Source: a virus
Length of the DNA stretch: 43,690 nucleotides
Reading direction: 5' to 3' (one strand)
IMG/VR virus record: IMGVR_UViG_3300034072_002255
Span: 1 to 43,690 of that record
Shown here: one piece after another, positions 25,648 to 32,842 of the stretch
Layout of the letters: every line of letters begins with the position of its first letter
Position numbering within the stretch: position 1 is the stretch's first letter
The notes under the pieces: generated by a model
Seen by the model: the letters and a program-made list of their open reading frames with translations, nothing else
Told to the model about the DNA's origin: nothing
The model's database searches: none
Made by a program: the position numbers and the translations under genes

Positions 25648-25672
25648 GCCTCCTATCGAATGGACAGGAGGC
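25648..25672 (-). promoter_or_regulatory. Leader hairpin that sequesters AGGAGG
   Basis: GCCTCCT and AGGAGGC pair perfectly over 7 bp (25672-25666 with 25654-25648 on the minus strand; 11-base loop). The 3' arm is the whole Shine-Dalgarno of the ATC-start gene. The arrangement (TAAACC, hairpin, GGCTAC, start codon) is shared with the tail-spike leader. Confidence 0.62.
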
Positions 25673-25676
25673 GGTT

Positions 25677-25705
25677 TAAGCGGGGCTAGAAGGGCGTTGA
25701 ATCGC
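25677..25705 (-). promoter_or_regulatory. Promoter-like signal GCGATTCAA-N18-TA (site A)
   Basis: Minus strand: GCGATTCAA at 25705-25697 and TA at 25678-25677, 18 bases apart. It lies between the terminase and portal modules and would drive the head genes. With site D it also shares CTAG within the spacer and TAAACC at the distal element. Confidence 0.62.
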
Positions 25706-25826
25706 GCCACCAGTTGCGGACGGCATCAGCCACCGCTTGGCGTAGTTCCCATTGTCTACGCACTTGGGGAGTGGCGTTTGCCACTATGGCGCGCATGATG
25801 GTAGGGCTGACGGGTATGGATCGCAT
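25686..25826 (-). CDS. Small basic protein between terminase and portal
   Basis: This 46-residue ORF starts with ATG in a TGATG overlap with the upstream stop and has a clear GAGGAA ribosome site 5 bases before it. Sequence features are PTIMRAIVANATPQVRRQWELR and a C-terminal NWWRDSTPF. The C-terminal codons contain the promoter-like motif of site A. No family was recognised. The strong initiation region makes translation likely. Confidence 0.55.
   Translation of the reverse strand: MRSIPVSPTIMRAIVANATPQVRRQWELRQAVADAVRNWWRDSTPF
25770..25785. repeat. Perfect 6-bp inverted repeat (AGTGGC-GTTT-GCCACT)
   Basis: The hairpin lies inside the 46-codon gene. There is no T-run on either strand, so a terminator role is not supported. 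Confidence 0.4.
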
Positions 25827-26008
25827 CACAATTCCTCGTATCGATCCCGACGCACCTCAGGGGCCGCTATGGCAGGAAATGGCGTAGGGTCGCGTTGGTA
25901 TCTCTCCATCAGTGGCCCAGAGTTGCGCCTGATCCAGTGACGATCATGGCCGAGCGTAGCCAAGGCGCGACAATAGGCTTCGAAGTCATGATCAATCGAG
26001 TTCGCCAT
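25826..26008 (-). CDS. Small hypothetical protein after large terminase
   Basis: The 60-residue protein reads MANSIDHDFEAYCRALATLGHD and is rich in His and Arg. ATG 26008 is chosen because GGAGG lies 8 bases upstream; the frame could begin 15 bases earlier with GTG. It overlaps the terminase stop by 17 bases. It has no recognisable domain and is probably a short accessory to packaging or head assembly. Confidence 0.6.
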   Translation of the reverse strand: MANSIDHDFEAYCRALATLGHDRHWIRRNSGPLMERYQRDPTPFPAIAAPEVRRDRYEEL

Positions 26009-27488
26009 ATCGATCACCTCCACCGCTGTAGTTATCAGGATTGAGATACCCCGGCACGTTGCGCGGCATCACCGGTTCGGCAAATGTGCAAGCCAGAGCA
26101 TCAGCCCAGTCAGGCGATGGCAGGCCACGTTTTTTCATATCCTTCTTGCGCTCCAATGTGACGCGCGTGTCATCGGATGCAAAGGCATAGGTCAGCCCGA
26201 TAAGATCGTCGCGCAGTCGTTCCTCTTGCGGGATCGTAGCGCCGCGCAGCCATGACCGCATCTTGGTCCACATCTCTGCCCGCTTGTTTGCGGTGCGGAC
26301 CTTTACGCCTGGTTCGAGTTCAGCATCTCTGCCTTCGCCGCCGAACCAGACTTCCATGACCGGTGTGTCAGGACGTAGCTGACGTAGGCGATCGACAATG
26401 GCCGCGCCGATGTTGCCCGCGTCTACAAATATCGCGTCAGGATGCCAACGATCGGCCTCTAGTGCGATATCACCGGCCAGCGTCATGCTATCCATCTGCC
26501 CCCACTTCTTCCATGGACGCGACACGGCATCACGCCCCTGCCTGATAGCCAGCACGCTTTCGTCATCGCCGAAGCGGGCGCAGTCCACACCGAAGATGAC
26601 CGGATCGCTAGCAAGATTGGCTGGCACAGGACGGGCTTGCGCATCCTCTACCAATCCGAGCGGAATGAACTGCATGGACGATGCCGATGGGAACATGCCA
26701 CGGACACGGACCTTGGCAACGTCGCTATCCTCGCCATAGGTATCGACTATTTCCTGCAGGTATTTCTTGTTCGTGCCTTCGACGGTGCGGCTGTCGATCT
26801 GTTTCGTTTTCCAGAGATTGCGCTGCTTGCCGAAGCATTCACGAAAGGCCCCGGTGTTGAGCGTCGGGTTTCCGAATGCCAGCCATAGGATTTCCGTGTC
26901 GGCGTCAGTCAGCGCGCCAAGAGCGACCTCCCACACCTTGTCGGCGATACCGGATGCTTCGTCGAAGATCAGGACAATGCGCTTGCCCTGATTATGCAGA
27001 CCGGCGAACGCTTCGGTATTGTTCTCGGACCACGTTACGAGGTCGGCCCGCCATGACTTGTGGCGCCCCGGCATGGTCGAGATGATCGATGTCGCGTTGC
27101 TCTTGAACCATCCTGACGTGAGAGCGAGCCGCTGCCACTTGGCGAGTTCCGGCGAGGTCTTGGTAAGCAACTGGCCTTCGGTGTTCGCCGTCACAACGAC
27201 GCGGCTGTCGACGCAGGTATCCAGCGCCCACTTGTTGACCATCGAGATACCGGCTGACTTCCCGATACCGTGCCCAGACGCCACCGCGATACGGCAGGGG
27301 TTATAGCGACTGACAGGGCTGGCAAGATGCTCCTCAATCTGCAGCATCATTTCCCGCTGCCATGTGCGTGGGCCCGCTTCCTGCAATTCCGCAGTCTCCC
27401 ACGGATAGGAGAACAGCGCATGGTCCAACGGAGAATAGCGAAACTCACCGATGCGGGTTGCAAGGTCGACTTCAGCCTGCGTTGCCAT
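25992..27488 (-). CDS. Terminase large subunit
   Basis: The 498-residue packaging motor has a Walker A at residues about 71-78 (SGHGIGKS), Walker B at 171-177 (IVLIFDE) and the coupling region GNPTLNTG near 207. The C-terminal RNase-H-like nuclease has acidic residues in FGVDCARFGDDES (Asp302), AIFVDAGN (Asp356) and SPDWADAL near the end. It would cut the replicated DNA and pump it through the portal. It overlaps the small terminase gene by 17 bases. All key residues are present, so it looks functional. Confidence 0.93.
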   Translation of the reverse strand: MATQAEVDLATRIGEFRYSPLDHALFSYPWETAELQEAGPRTWQREMMLQIEEHLASPVSRYNPCRIAVASGHGIGKSAGISMVNKWALDTCVDSRVVVTANTEGQLLTKTSPELAKWQRLALTSGWFKSNATSIISTMPGRHKSWRADLVTWSENNTEAFAGLHNQGKRIVLIFDEASGIADKVWEVALGALTDADTEILWLAFGNPTLNTGAFRECFGKQRNLWKTKQIDSRTVEGTNKKYLQEIVDTYGEDSDVAKVRVRGMFPSASSMQFIPLGLVEDAQARPVPANLASDPVIFGVDCARFGDDESVLAIRQGRDAVSRPWKKWGQMDSMTLAGDIALEADRWHPDAIFVDAGNIGAAIVDRLRQLRPDTPVMEVWFGGEGRDAELEPGVKVRTANKRAEMWTKMRSWLRGATIPQEERLRDDLIGLTYAFASDDTRVTLERKKDMKKRGLPSPDWADALACTFAEPVMPRNVPGYLNPDNYSGGGDRYGELD

Positions 27489-27927
27489 TTACCCTCGCGT
27501 TGCCTGCATTGATCGCCGCTACCAGATCGATGTTCGAGCCATCAGCGTTGCCGTGCTTGATGAGTTCGCCGTAGCGCTTCGGGTCCCACTTCGCCAAAAG
27601 CTTCAGCCGGGTTTCAACCTGCAGCTTGCGATGGCCAAGCATGTCTTCGACCACCTCTTCCATGCCGTCCTCACTGCGCTTGATACGCTTGCCTTCGACC
27701 GGCGTGTCAGCAATGCGAAGGGCATCCAGAGCAATCTTGTCCCAGCCAGTCTCACGCGCGCGCGCGATGGCCGCAGAAATTTCCGGATCATCGTCGGCCC
27801 AATCCCTTATCGTGTTATCACAAGGCATACCATCCTCGCTGCAAATCACAGTGAGAGGAATGCCGTTACGCAGGCCGTCGAGAACCTTCGCGATAACTGC
27901 GGCGCGTTGCTTAGGGCTGTAGGCCAT
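27472..27927 (-). CDS. Terminase small subunit
   Basis: The 151-residue protein has an N-terminal HTH-like DNA-binding part (YSPKQRAAVIAKVLDGLRNG, ICSEDGMPCDNTIRDWADDD) and a helical oligomerisation region (LGHRKLQVETRLKLLAKWDPKRYG). This is the small-terminase pattern that recognises the packaging site and activates the large subunit. It is immediately upstream of the large subunit. ATG 27927 in a TGATG overlap is preferred to GTG 27930. Confidence 0.85.
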   Translation of the reverse strand: MAYSPKQRAAVIAKVLDGLRNGIPLTVICSEDGMPCDNTIRDWADDDPEISAAIARARETGWDKIALDALRIADTPVEGKRIKRSEDGMEEVVEDMLGHRKLQVETRLKLLAKWDPKRYGELIKHGNADGSNIDLVAAINAGNARVNGNAG

Positions 27928-28451
27928 CACTCACCCCCCGGTGTAATCAGGAAGTGCATCTTGCGGCGCACGATCAGTTCTTTGAGGCGGTCGACCATCG
28001 TTTCAAACCTAAGCAGACCCTTGAGCGTATCAACCACCTCACCAGTGGCTTGAGCAGCTTCGCATGTATCTGCCATTGCCTTAAGCAGCGGCTTTGGATC
28101 ATGGGTGCCGCGTGGCATGTGGTTTCCTGTGGTTCTCATCTCTTCGCTTGCAGCCGTCCACTTGCCTGTAGCAATTACCTGGACACGCCTGAATCGCTGG
28201 TTGCTGATGTCGCGACGGATAAGACCCTTACGATCAGCAAGGCGCTCCACAACATTACGTGAGGCGCTATCGGACGATCGGCCAGTGAGGTCATTCAGGT
28301 CCTCTCCTGTAGGACAAGGTGCGCCACGCTCTGCAGCGTCAAAGATCGCAGCGTAGATAATCACCTCATCATCGGTCAGACCGCAAACCTCTTGCGCGGC
28401 AGCAATGATACGATCGCGGTCCCTGTTACAGACTAGCGGCGCTGTTGCCAT
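27927..28451 (-). CDS. Winged-helix protein upstream of terminase
   Basis: The 174-residue protein has a winged-helix DNA-binding look at residues about 25-85 (EVIIYAAIFDAAERG, DLTGRSSDSASRNVVERLADRKGLI, then RFRRVQVIATGKW). A helical C-terminal part follows. The order wH protein, small terminase, large terminase suggests a regulator of late genes or a packaging accessory. ATG 28451 has GGGGGACGG upstream. A one-mismatch copy of the promoter-like motif with TA at the right spacing (28197-28169) lies within it. Confidence 0.62.
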   Translation of the reverse strand: MATAPLVCNRDRDRIIAAAQEVCGLTDDEVIIYAAIFDAAERGAPCPTGEDLNDLTGRSSDSASRNVVERLADRKGLIRRDISNQRFRRVQVIATGKWTAASEEMRTTGNHMPRGTHDPKPLLKAMADTCEAAQATGEVVDTLKGLLRFETMVDRLKELIVRRKMHFLITPGGE

Positions 28452-28477
28452 CTTACCGTCCCCCTTTGATTGCGTGG

Positions 28478-28669
28478 CTAAACTTTGCGAACCGCCACGA
28501 CATCCCCACCGCTTCCCTCATGCTTCCATCTGATCTGATCGCGGGTGAAAGTGGCTTGCGTCCAAACGCCTGCTGACCAAGGGCCTCGCAGGATGATCTG
28601 ATACGGCCCTTCTTCGCGGGGTTCGCGGGTTCCAGGCCAAGGGTGGAAGCCTTCGGGCAAGTCATGCAC
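28478..28669 (-). CDS. Small hypothetical protein with aromatic/acidic composition
   Basis: The 63-residue protein (HDLPEGFHPWPGTREPREEG, then ending GGDVVAVRKV) starts with GTG 28669, overlaps the stop of the P-like gene and has AGAGG upstream. A second frame across the same bases (28453-28764) has a less natural composition. No known domain is visible. Confidence 0.55.
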   Translation of the reverse strand: MHDLPEGFHPWPGTREPREEGPYQIILRGPWSAGVWTQATFTRDQIRWKHEGSGGDVVAVRKV

Positions 28670-29210
28670 CGCGTGCCTCTAGTTCGGCACTCAGGGCCTT
28701 GCCTGCCTCTGCCTTCAGGGCTTCCAGTTCTTCCGGCTTGATCGTCTCGACAGGTGCGCGCCATTCCCGCTCATGCAGCCATGCAAGGTGACGGGCGCGG
28801 CTCTTGGCGTAGCGACGGCGAGCACCGGGGATCAGGGCCGCAGCACGAACCTCGGCAGGCGTCGGCAGAAACTTGGACGTGCGCACCAAATCCACAAACG
28901 CTGCCCGAAGATCGTCAACGGGAATGTCGTTCAGGGCCAGCCAGTAAATCTCCAGGCGGGCATCGGCTTCCTCCTTGGAAACCTTGGTCTGTGCCGTGGC
29001 CATAGCCAGCTTGCCGATCATCACTTCGACCTGTTGCATCGAGGCAAGTTCAGGTTCGGGCGTGGCGGCAAATTCAGAAAGCTGCCGTGCTGCGTTCGGG
29101 CCGACCACCGGGTTGTCCCCGCTCATCAGCAGATCGTGCAGCCTGTCGGGCAATGACGGCTTGGACGTAAGGGTTCCGTGGGGCTTGATCGTTGCTAGCT
29201 GGGCGGTCAT
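28662..29210 (-). CDS. Replication accessory protein, lambda P-like (helicase-loader candidate)
   Basis: The 182-residue protein follows the O-like initiator and overlaps it by 137 bases. Its middle (EIYWLALNDIPVDDLRAAFVDL and SKFLPTPAEVRAAA, about residues 85-125) has the pattern seen in phage P-type helicase loaders and related replication proteins. A basic helical region follows (ARRRYAKSRARHLAW). It probably brings the host DnaB helicase to the origin. No ATP-binding motif is present. The family link is by pattern and position, not by identity. Confidence 0.6.
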   Translation of the reverse strand: MTAQLATIKPHGTLTSKPSLPDRLHDLLMSGDNPVVGPNAARQLSEFAATPEPELASMQQVEVMIGKLAMATAQTKVSKEEADARLEIYWLALNDIPVDDLRAAFVDLVRTSKFLPTPAEVRAAALIPGARRRYAKSRARHLAWLHEREWRAPVETIKPEELEALKAEAGKALSAELEARGA

Positions 29211-29835
29211 TTCTGCGTGCTCCGAATTTCGCTTTGTTCAAGGCCCAAGTGGACCAAGCGTCCTGCCAATCGAGGAACCTGTTTCCTCTGGCGCGGTGGT
29301 GGGCTGTGAAGTGCTCCACCTGTGTTTCCAGTTCACCGGGTGGCCAGCTATCGACCGCAGCGCGGGATTTGGTTTTTGGTCCAAACTCAGCAGGCCACCA
29401 GCCATCAGGGATCGGGTGCGCCTCCCCCTTTGGTTTATTACGGGGGGTTTGGGAGGGTTTGTGTAAAGCTGCTTTACGGGTGGCGTTAACTGGCTTGACG
29501 GGTAAAGCTGCTTTACGGGTCAAATCATTTGACGGGTGCGACGCAATCAGCGGAACAGCGGCCAAAGCCTTGATACAAATGGCGTATTCGATGGTGAAGC
29601 CATTGGCGCATTGACGCTGCCCGACTTCACGAACCAAGCCATCATCAATCAGGCTCTTGATGGTCGTGATGATCGTTTGGCGGGTTGTGCCGATCTCTTC
29701 AGCCATGCGCTGCTTGCTGGCCCATATGCCAGCGCCATCATCGTCAGCCTTGTCCGCAAACAAGGCAAGCACAGCCTTACGGGCCATGCTGCCAAGCTGG
29801 CGGCTATAGACTTCGGTGATGAGGGCGTTGCTCAC
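29074..29835 (-). CDS. Lambda O-like replication initiator containing the origin iterons
   Basis: The 253-residue protein has an N-terminal helix-turn-helix (about residues 15-85: RKAVLALFADKADD, RMAEEIGTTRQTIITTIKSLIDDGL). A basic, low-complexity linker with a repeated TRKAAL follows (about residues 105-130). The C-terminal domain has WPPGELETQVEHFTAHH and FLDWQDAWSTWALNKAKF. The linker DNA carries four palindromic iterons, exactly as lambda's origin lies within gene O. The protein should bind them and start replication together with the downstream P-like product. GTG 29835 overlaps the preceding stop. Confidence 0.8.
   Translation of the reverse strand: MSNALITEVYSRQLGSMARKAVLALFADKADDDGAGIWASKQRMAEEIGTTRQTIITTIKSLIDDGLVREVGQRQCANGFTIEYAICIKALAAVPLIASHPSNDLTRKAALPVKPVNATRKAALHKPSQTPRNKPKGEAHPIPDGWWPAEFGPKTKSRAAVDSWPPGELETQVEHFTAHHRARGNRFLDWQDAWSTWALNKAKFGARRNDRPASNDQAPRNPYVQAVIARQAARSADERGQPGGRPERSTAAF
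29463..29533. repeat. Four palindromic iterons: probable replication origin
   Basis: Four 15-base elements fit GTNAA-N5-TTNAC, each followed on the plus strand by GGG. They lie at 29463-29477, 29485-29499, 29502-29516 and 29519-29533. The first and third are identical (GTAAAGCTGCTTTAC), the fourth is GTCAAATCATTTGAC and the second is degenerate. Start-to-start steps are 22, 17 and 17 bases. They lie inside the initiator gene, so the lambda-type origin assignment is strong though not proven. Confidence 0.75.
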
Positions 29836-30398
29836 TGGTCTCGGTTCCGCCAGCTATCGTTAGAAGCAAACTGGTCCACAATCTCAGTGGCGCACTTTTC
29901 AGGGTCAGCCCAAATCTCACTCCCCGTGAAACGAAGCACCTTCATGCCCTTGGACTGGAAAAAGCGGTCACGCTGCTTGTCGCGGCGCGCTTGCTCCTTT
30001 GTGCGTTCGTGGAAGTCGTGACCGTCACATTCAACGATCATCCAGCGCGGCTTTGCCTGACTGATCGGGATGGTGGCATCCACGATCAGCATATCAACAC
30101 GATACTTGCCAATGGGCACCTGAAAATACACGAATGCAGCGTTGTCGAAGTATGGCTTTGCAGGCGGCGAACTGCTCTTCATGAAATGAATGCCGACTTC
30201 GCAAATCTTGTGCTCGGCATAGAGTGCTGCAAGCAAAAGCTCTTCAATCGGGCTTTCGCACATTTCCCGGCAGCTTTCGAAGCCTTCCAAAAAACGCAGC
30301 CGTTCAGCATCTGCGGCTTCTCGGATCAATTCGGAGGCGCGGTCCTTGCCGCCATTGAGCGAATGAAGCTTCGTCACCTTGTTATCTCCTTTGCTCAT
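29832..30398 (-). CDS. DUF559/Vsr-like PD-(D/E)XK nuclease
   Basis: The 188-residue protein has the family order ESPIEELLL (N-terminal Glu helix), YRVDMLIVD (catalytic Asp strand), MIVECDGHDFHERTKEQARRD (E-x-C-D-G-H core) and FFQSKGMKVLRFTGSEIW. This matches DUF559/very-short-patch-repair-like endonuclease folds. It probably acts on branched or mismatched DNA during phage replication or recombination. It overlaps the initiator gene by four bases. Catalytic residues look intact. Confidence 0.8.
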   Translation of the reverse strand: MSKGDNKVTKLHSLNGGKDRASELIREAADAERLRFLEGFESCREMCESPIEELLLAALYAEHKICEVGIHFMKSSSPPAKPYFDNAAFVYFQVPIGKYRVDMLIVDATIPISQAKPRWMIVECDGHDFHERTKEQARRDKQRDRFFQSKGMKVLRFTGSEIWADPEKCATEIVDQFASNDSWRNRDQ

Positions 30399-30745
30399 TT
30401 GACCACCCGAAATTCGATGTCTGGAAACGAGGCTTTCGCCAAAGCGAAGCGCAGCGGGAAATCACGCTCGACCAGACCGCCTTTAGGCTTCACGTCTTCG
30501 ACAACCTGGCGGTTGCCTTCAATGTAAGTGAAGTCTGCCGTGTAGCGGGCGACCTGTCCGTTACCCATCTTCACGTCGATGCCGTTGACGCTGAAATAGA
30601 AGCGGGGCTGAACCTTGAGGGCGAGGATATGACCAGCGCGCTCAAGGATGCACAGATCATCGCACCGCTTGGCTTCCGCCTTACTGTCGTGGACGTGACC
30701 GGCGTTGCAGCAGGTCTTGCGAGCGACGTGGAAGTTGCGCTTCAT
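30395..30745 (-). CDS. DUF1064-like nuclease-fold protein
   Basis: The 116-residue protein has HDSKAEAKRCDDLCIL near residue 19, VQPRFYFSVNG, then ARYTADFTYIEG and VVEDVKPKGG. These give the Glu, Asp and ExK order of a PD-(D/E)XK-like core typical of phage DUF1064. Such proteins lie in replication modules and are presumed DNA-structure nucleases. It overlaps both neighbours by four bases. The family is well recognised but the biochemical role is not established to my knowledge. Confidence 0.78.
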   Translation of the reverse strand: MKRNFHVARKTCCNAGHVHDSKAEAKRCDDLCILERAGHILALKVQPRFYFSVNGIDVKMGNGQVARYTADFTYIEGNRQVVEDVKPKGGLVERDFPLRFALAKASFPDIEFRVVK

Positions 30746-31089
30746 GCGGCCCTCACATGCTTGCAGCCGACATCACGACGGGTCCCGCACTTGATGCAGG
30801 GGTCGCGGTGGACGTAAGTCAGGCTGTCGGGAATTTCTGACCGGAACACTTGGGCCATGGTCAGGCGATGCTTAGGGACAAATGCCGCAACAGCTTCGTA
30901 GTCGGCCAAAGCATAGATGGCCTTGCTGCCCTTGCCTGACTGACCGTCAACGCGCTTGATCAGGCCAGCAAGGCGAAGTTCCGAACAAGACCGCGATACA
31001 TCACCAGAACTGGTGCCGGTCGTTTGCAGGATTTGTGCGGTTGTCTTTGGCCCTGACTTGAGAGCCGCCAGAACTCCTGCCTTGCTCAT
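30742..31089 (-). CDS. Winged-helix protein with C-terminal Cys/His cluster
   Basis: The 115-residue protein has an N-terminal winged helix (VLAALKSGPKTTAQILQTTG, DVSRSCSELRLAGLIKRV, KAIYAL). The C-terminus is CIKCGTRRDVGCKH, a possible zinc site. The layout suggests a DNA-binding regulator or replication accessory. It starts in a four-base overlap with the DnaA-C-like gene. No named family was recognised. Confidence 0.68.
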   Translation of the reverse strand: MSKAGVLAALKSGPKTTAQILQTTGTSSGDVSRSCSELRLAGLIKRVDGQSGKGSKAIYALADYEAVAAFVPKHRLTMAQVFRSEIPDSLTYVHRDPCIKCGTRRDVGCKHVRAA

Positions 31090-31769
31090 GCTTCCACCTT
31101 ACCGATAAGATGTGCAGCAAGGGCGCGCATCTGTTCGGTTGCCTTGGCCTCAAAGCGGCGCAACGAACTGACGACGGTGGAATGATCGCGGCCTAGCCAG
31201 CTTCCGATCTGCGGAGTGGAAAGACCGCGTGCGCGCAGGGCGTAGCAAGCAACATGGCGGGCCTTCAGAACGTCACCACCACGCGACTTGCTCAGAAGGG
31301 CGTCGAGGGTCACGCCCATGCCGTTCGCAGCCCCGGCGATCACTTCGCTGATAATCTTGGGGCGGTCTGGCGAAACCTGATCGTTTGCAGGCGCAGGCTC
31401 TGCGGCCACCTTCATCTTCTCAAGCAAAGCTTTCTGTGCAGCGCGGCGCTGTTCACGCACGGCCTGTTCTGTCGCCTTGGGGGCAAAGATGATTGCGTCG
31501 GAGTCCTTCTCTTGAAGGCGTTCGCTTTCTGCCTTGTAGCGCTGGCGTTCCTGTTGTGCCGATGCGATCAGGGCCTGGCACTCGGCAAGCGATGGCGCGC
31601 GGCCCCACTCGCTCAAGGTGCGGGCGCGAATGGTCGAAGCGTCACGGATATAGCGGGCAAGCTGCATCGCGTAGTTGCGAGGCCCGATGCCAAGCTGCGA
31701 AGCGTTGATGCCCGAAAACGGATCGTGAAGGAGGCCAACATCAAGGCCGACGACATACGGATTAGACAT
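31086..31769 (-). CDS. Phage protein with DnaA domain IV-like C-terminus
   Basis: The 227-residue protein ends with a DnaA-type DNA-binding domain (about residues 150-215): IISEVIAGAANGMGVTLDALL, ARHVACYALRARGLSTPQIG and the signature RDHSTVVSSLRRF. The N-terminal part is helical and charged and has no AAA+ motifs, so it cannot act as DnaA itself. It may bind DnaA-box-like sites in host or phage DNA and compete with or recruit the host initiator. ATG 31769 overlaps the upstream small gene by 8 bases; the frame extends further but without a good start. Confidence 0.76.
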   Translation of the reverse strand: MSNPYVVGLDVGLLHDPFSGINASQLGIGPRNYAMQLARYIRDASTIRARTLSEWGRAPSLAECQALIASAQQERQRYKAESERLQEKDSDAIIFAPKATEQAVREQRRAAQKALLEKMKVAAEPAPANDQVSPDRPKIISEVIAGAANGMGVTLDALLSKSRGGDVLKARHVACYALRARGLSTPQIGSWLGRDHSTVVSSLRRFEAKATEQMRALAAHLIGKVEA

Positions 31770-31920
31770 GTCGCACCTGTGCAGCCTGATAGCCGATCCT
31801 CTTGGCGCGCTGGTTTGCGATGCCTTCAAGGGTTGCAGCTTCGTCATCGGTAAGGATGCGAGAGTGTGCCCGCTGTTCGAAGGGGATCATCTTGCGGAGG
31901 GTTTCGGCAAAGTGGTTCAT
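31762..31920 (-). CDS. Small hypothetical protein
   Basis: This 52-residue ORF (MNHFAETLRKMIPFEQR, then TDDEAATLEGIANQRAKRIG) starts in an ATGA overlap with the Cys-rich gene and ends 8 bases into the DnaA-C-like gene. Its helical, balanced composition and tight coupling support a real gene. No family was recognised. Confidence 0.58.
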   Translation of the reverse strand: MNHFAETLRKMIPFEQRAHSRILTDDEAATLEGIANQRAKRIGYQAAQVRHV

Positions 31921-32426
31921 GCGGCGCGCTCCTGTGCAAGTGCGCAGTCAGGGCGACCGCCAGTCAGGAATTCGTTGTAGCCGTTCAGGTCATGGCATCC
32001 GGCAAAGCCAGCGCCGCCAATCTCGCCGCAGCGGGTGCAGACGGTCTGGTCAGGCTCATCAAGGGGAGCCAGCTTGCAGGCGCTAACCTTGCAATAGAGT
32101 GTGTCAGCCCTGACGTATTCGCGAACCGGCAAATCCAGATCGCTGTCAACGTCATCGACGCGGATCACAAAGCGGTTGCCGCTCTCACCCGATACGGTTG
32201 CAGGCCATGTGTGAACGTCCCAGCAGCCTTCATCGTAGGAGCCGCCATCATGGACCATCCACGACACGGACACGCGCTGGCCGGGGTGAAACTTGGGCTT
32301 GCGGTCGGCGCACTTGAAAGCCGCCGAAGTGATGCCGAGGCCGCGAAGACCAGCAGAGATGCGCTTAGCGGTTTCGCATTCCTTGCGAGGCGTGGCGCAG
32401 TTGAAGCATGTGCGGAAATAGGTCAC
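31917..32426 (-). CDS. Cys-rich hypothetical protein
   Basis: The 169-residue protein has an N-terminal CFNCATPRKEC cluster and a C-terminal CTRCGEIGG...C pair that could bind zinc. Between them lies a beta-type segment (FHPGQRVSVSWMVHD, WPATVSGESGNRFVIRVDDVD) resembling a small SH3-like barrel. Start is GTG 32426 in a four-base overlap. It belongs to the leftward early operon; the function is unknown. Confidence 0.62.
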   Translation of the reverse strand: MTYFRTCFNCATPRKECETAKRISAGLRGLGITSAAFKCADRKPKFHPGQRVSVSWMVHDGGSYDEGCWDVHTWPATVSGESGNRFVIRVDDVDSDLDLPVREYVRADTLYCKVSACKLAPLDEPDQTVCTRCGEIGGAGFAGCHDLNGYNEFLTGGRPDCALAQERAA

Positions 32427-32842
32427 GATGCCACCGCCCCAATCCGACGACGGATTTCATGCAGGGTTGCAGCCTCTTGCGGAACGATGGCAGTGCCGCC
32501 CGGTGAATTGGGATGACGCGCCTTCTGGTATTCGTGGGCGTAGTCGCTGGCATGGGTTGCCAGTTCATCCAGATCGGTCGCTGCCTCGCCGATGTTCTTG
32601 CCAGCAGGCTCAAGGCACAGCGTGGTCAGGTCATCAGGGATAACCCGGCATACCGCCACGAAGTCGGCAAGGCTCATGCAGGCCGGAGCGGTTGCACGAC
32701 GCCAAGACTGAATGGTCGAAAGCGGTATCTTGGTTTCAGCGTGCAGGCGCTTGGCGGTCAGGCCATAATCACGCTCGGCAAGGCGAAGCATCGCTTCTTG
32801 CGCGGACAGCACGTCATGTTTTGTTCCATCACGATCAGGCAT
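32423..32842 (-). CDS. HTH regulator (CII-like position)
   Basis: The 139-residue protein has a helix-turn-helix at about residues 14-55 (AQEAMLRLAERDYGLTAKRL, TKIPLSTIQSWRRA). A helical region follows (MSLADFVAVCRVIP; DLDELATHASDYAHEYQKA). Such proteins occur two or three genes after cro in phages and may regulate the lysis/lysogeny choice. ATG 32842 is chosen over longer frames because of composition; the ribosome site is weak. It overlaps the possible 42-codon ORF upstream. Confidence 0.62.
   Translation of the reverse strand: MPDRDGTKHDVLSAQEAMLRLAERDYGLTAKRLHAETKIPLSTIQSWRRATAPACMSLADFVAVCRVIPDDLTTLCLEPAGKNIGEAATDLDELATHASDYAHEYQKARHPNSPGGTAIVPQEAATLHEIRRRIGAVAS

Noticed and set aside
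28169-28197. One-mismatch motif GCGATTCAG with TA after 18 bases
   Set aside because: It is within the winged-helix gene, far from the small terminase start; the spacing agrees, but it is not listed as a feature.
28453-28764. Alternative 103-codon minus frame across 28453-28764
   Set aside because: It overlaps the P-like gene heavily and has less natural composition than the GTG-started 63-codon frame chosen.
29440-29460. G-rich tract near the iterons, possible quadruplex
   Set aside because: The G-runs are not clearly separated by loops; too weak to claim.
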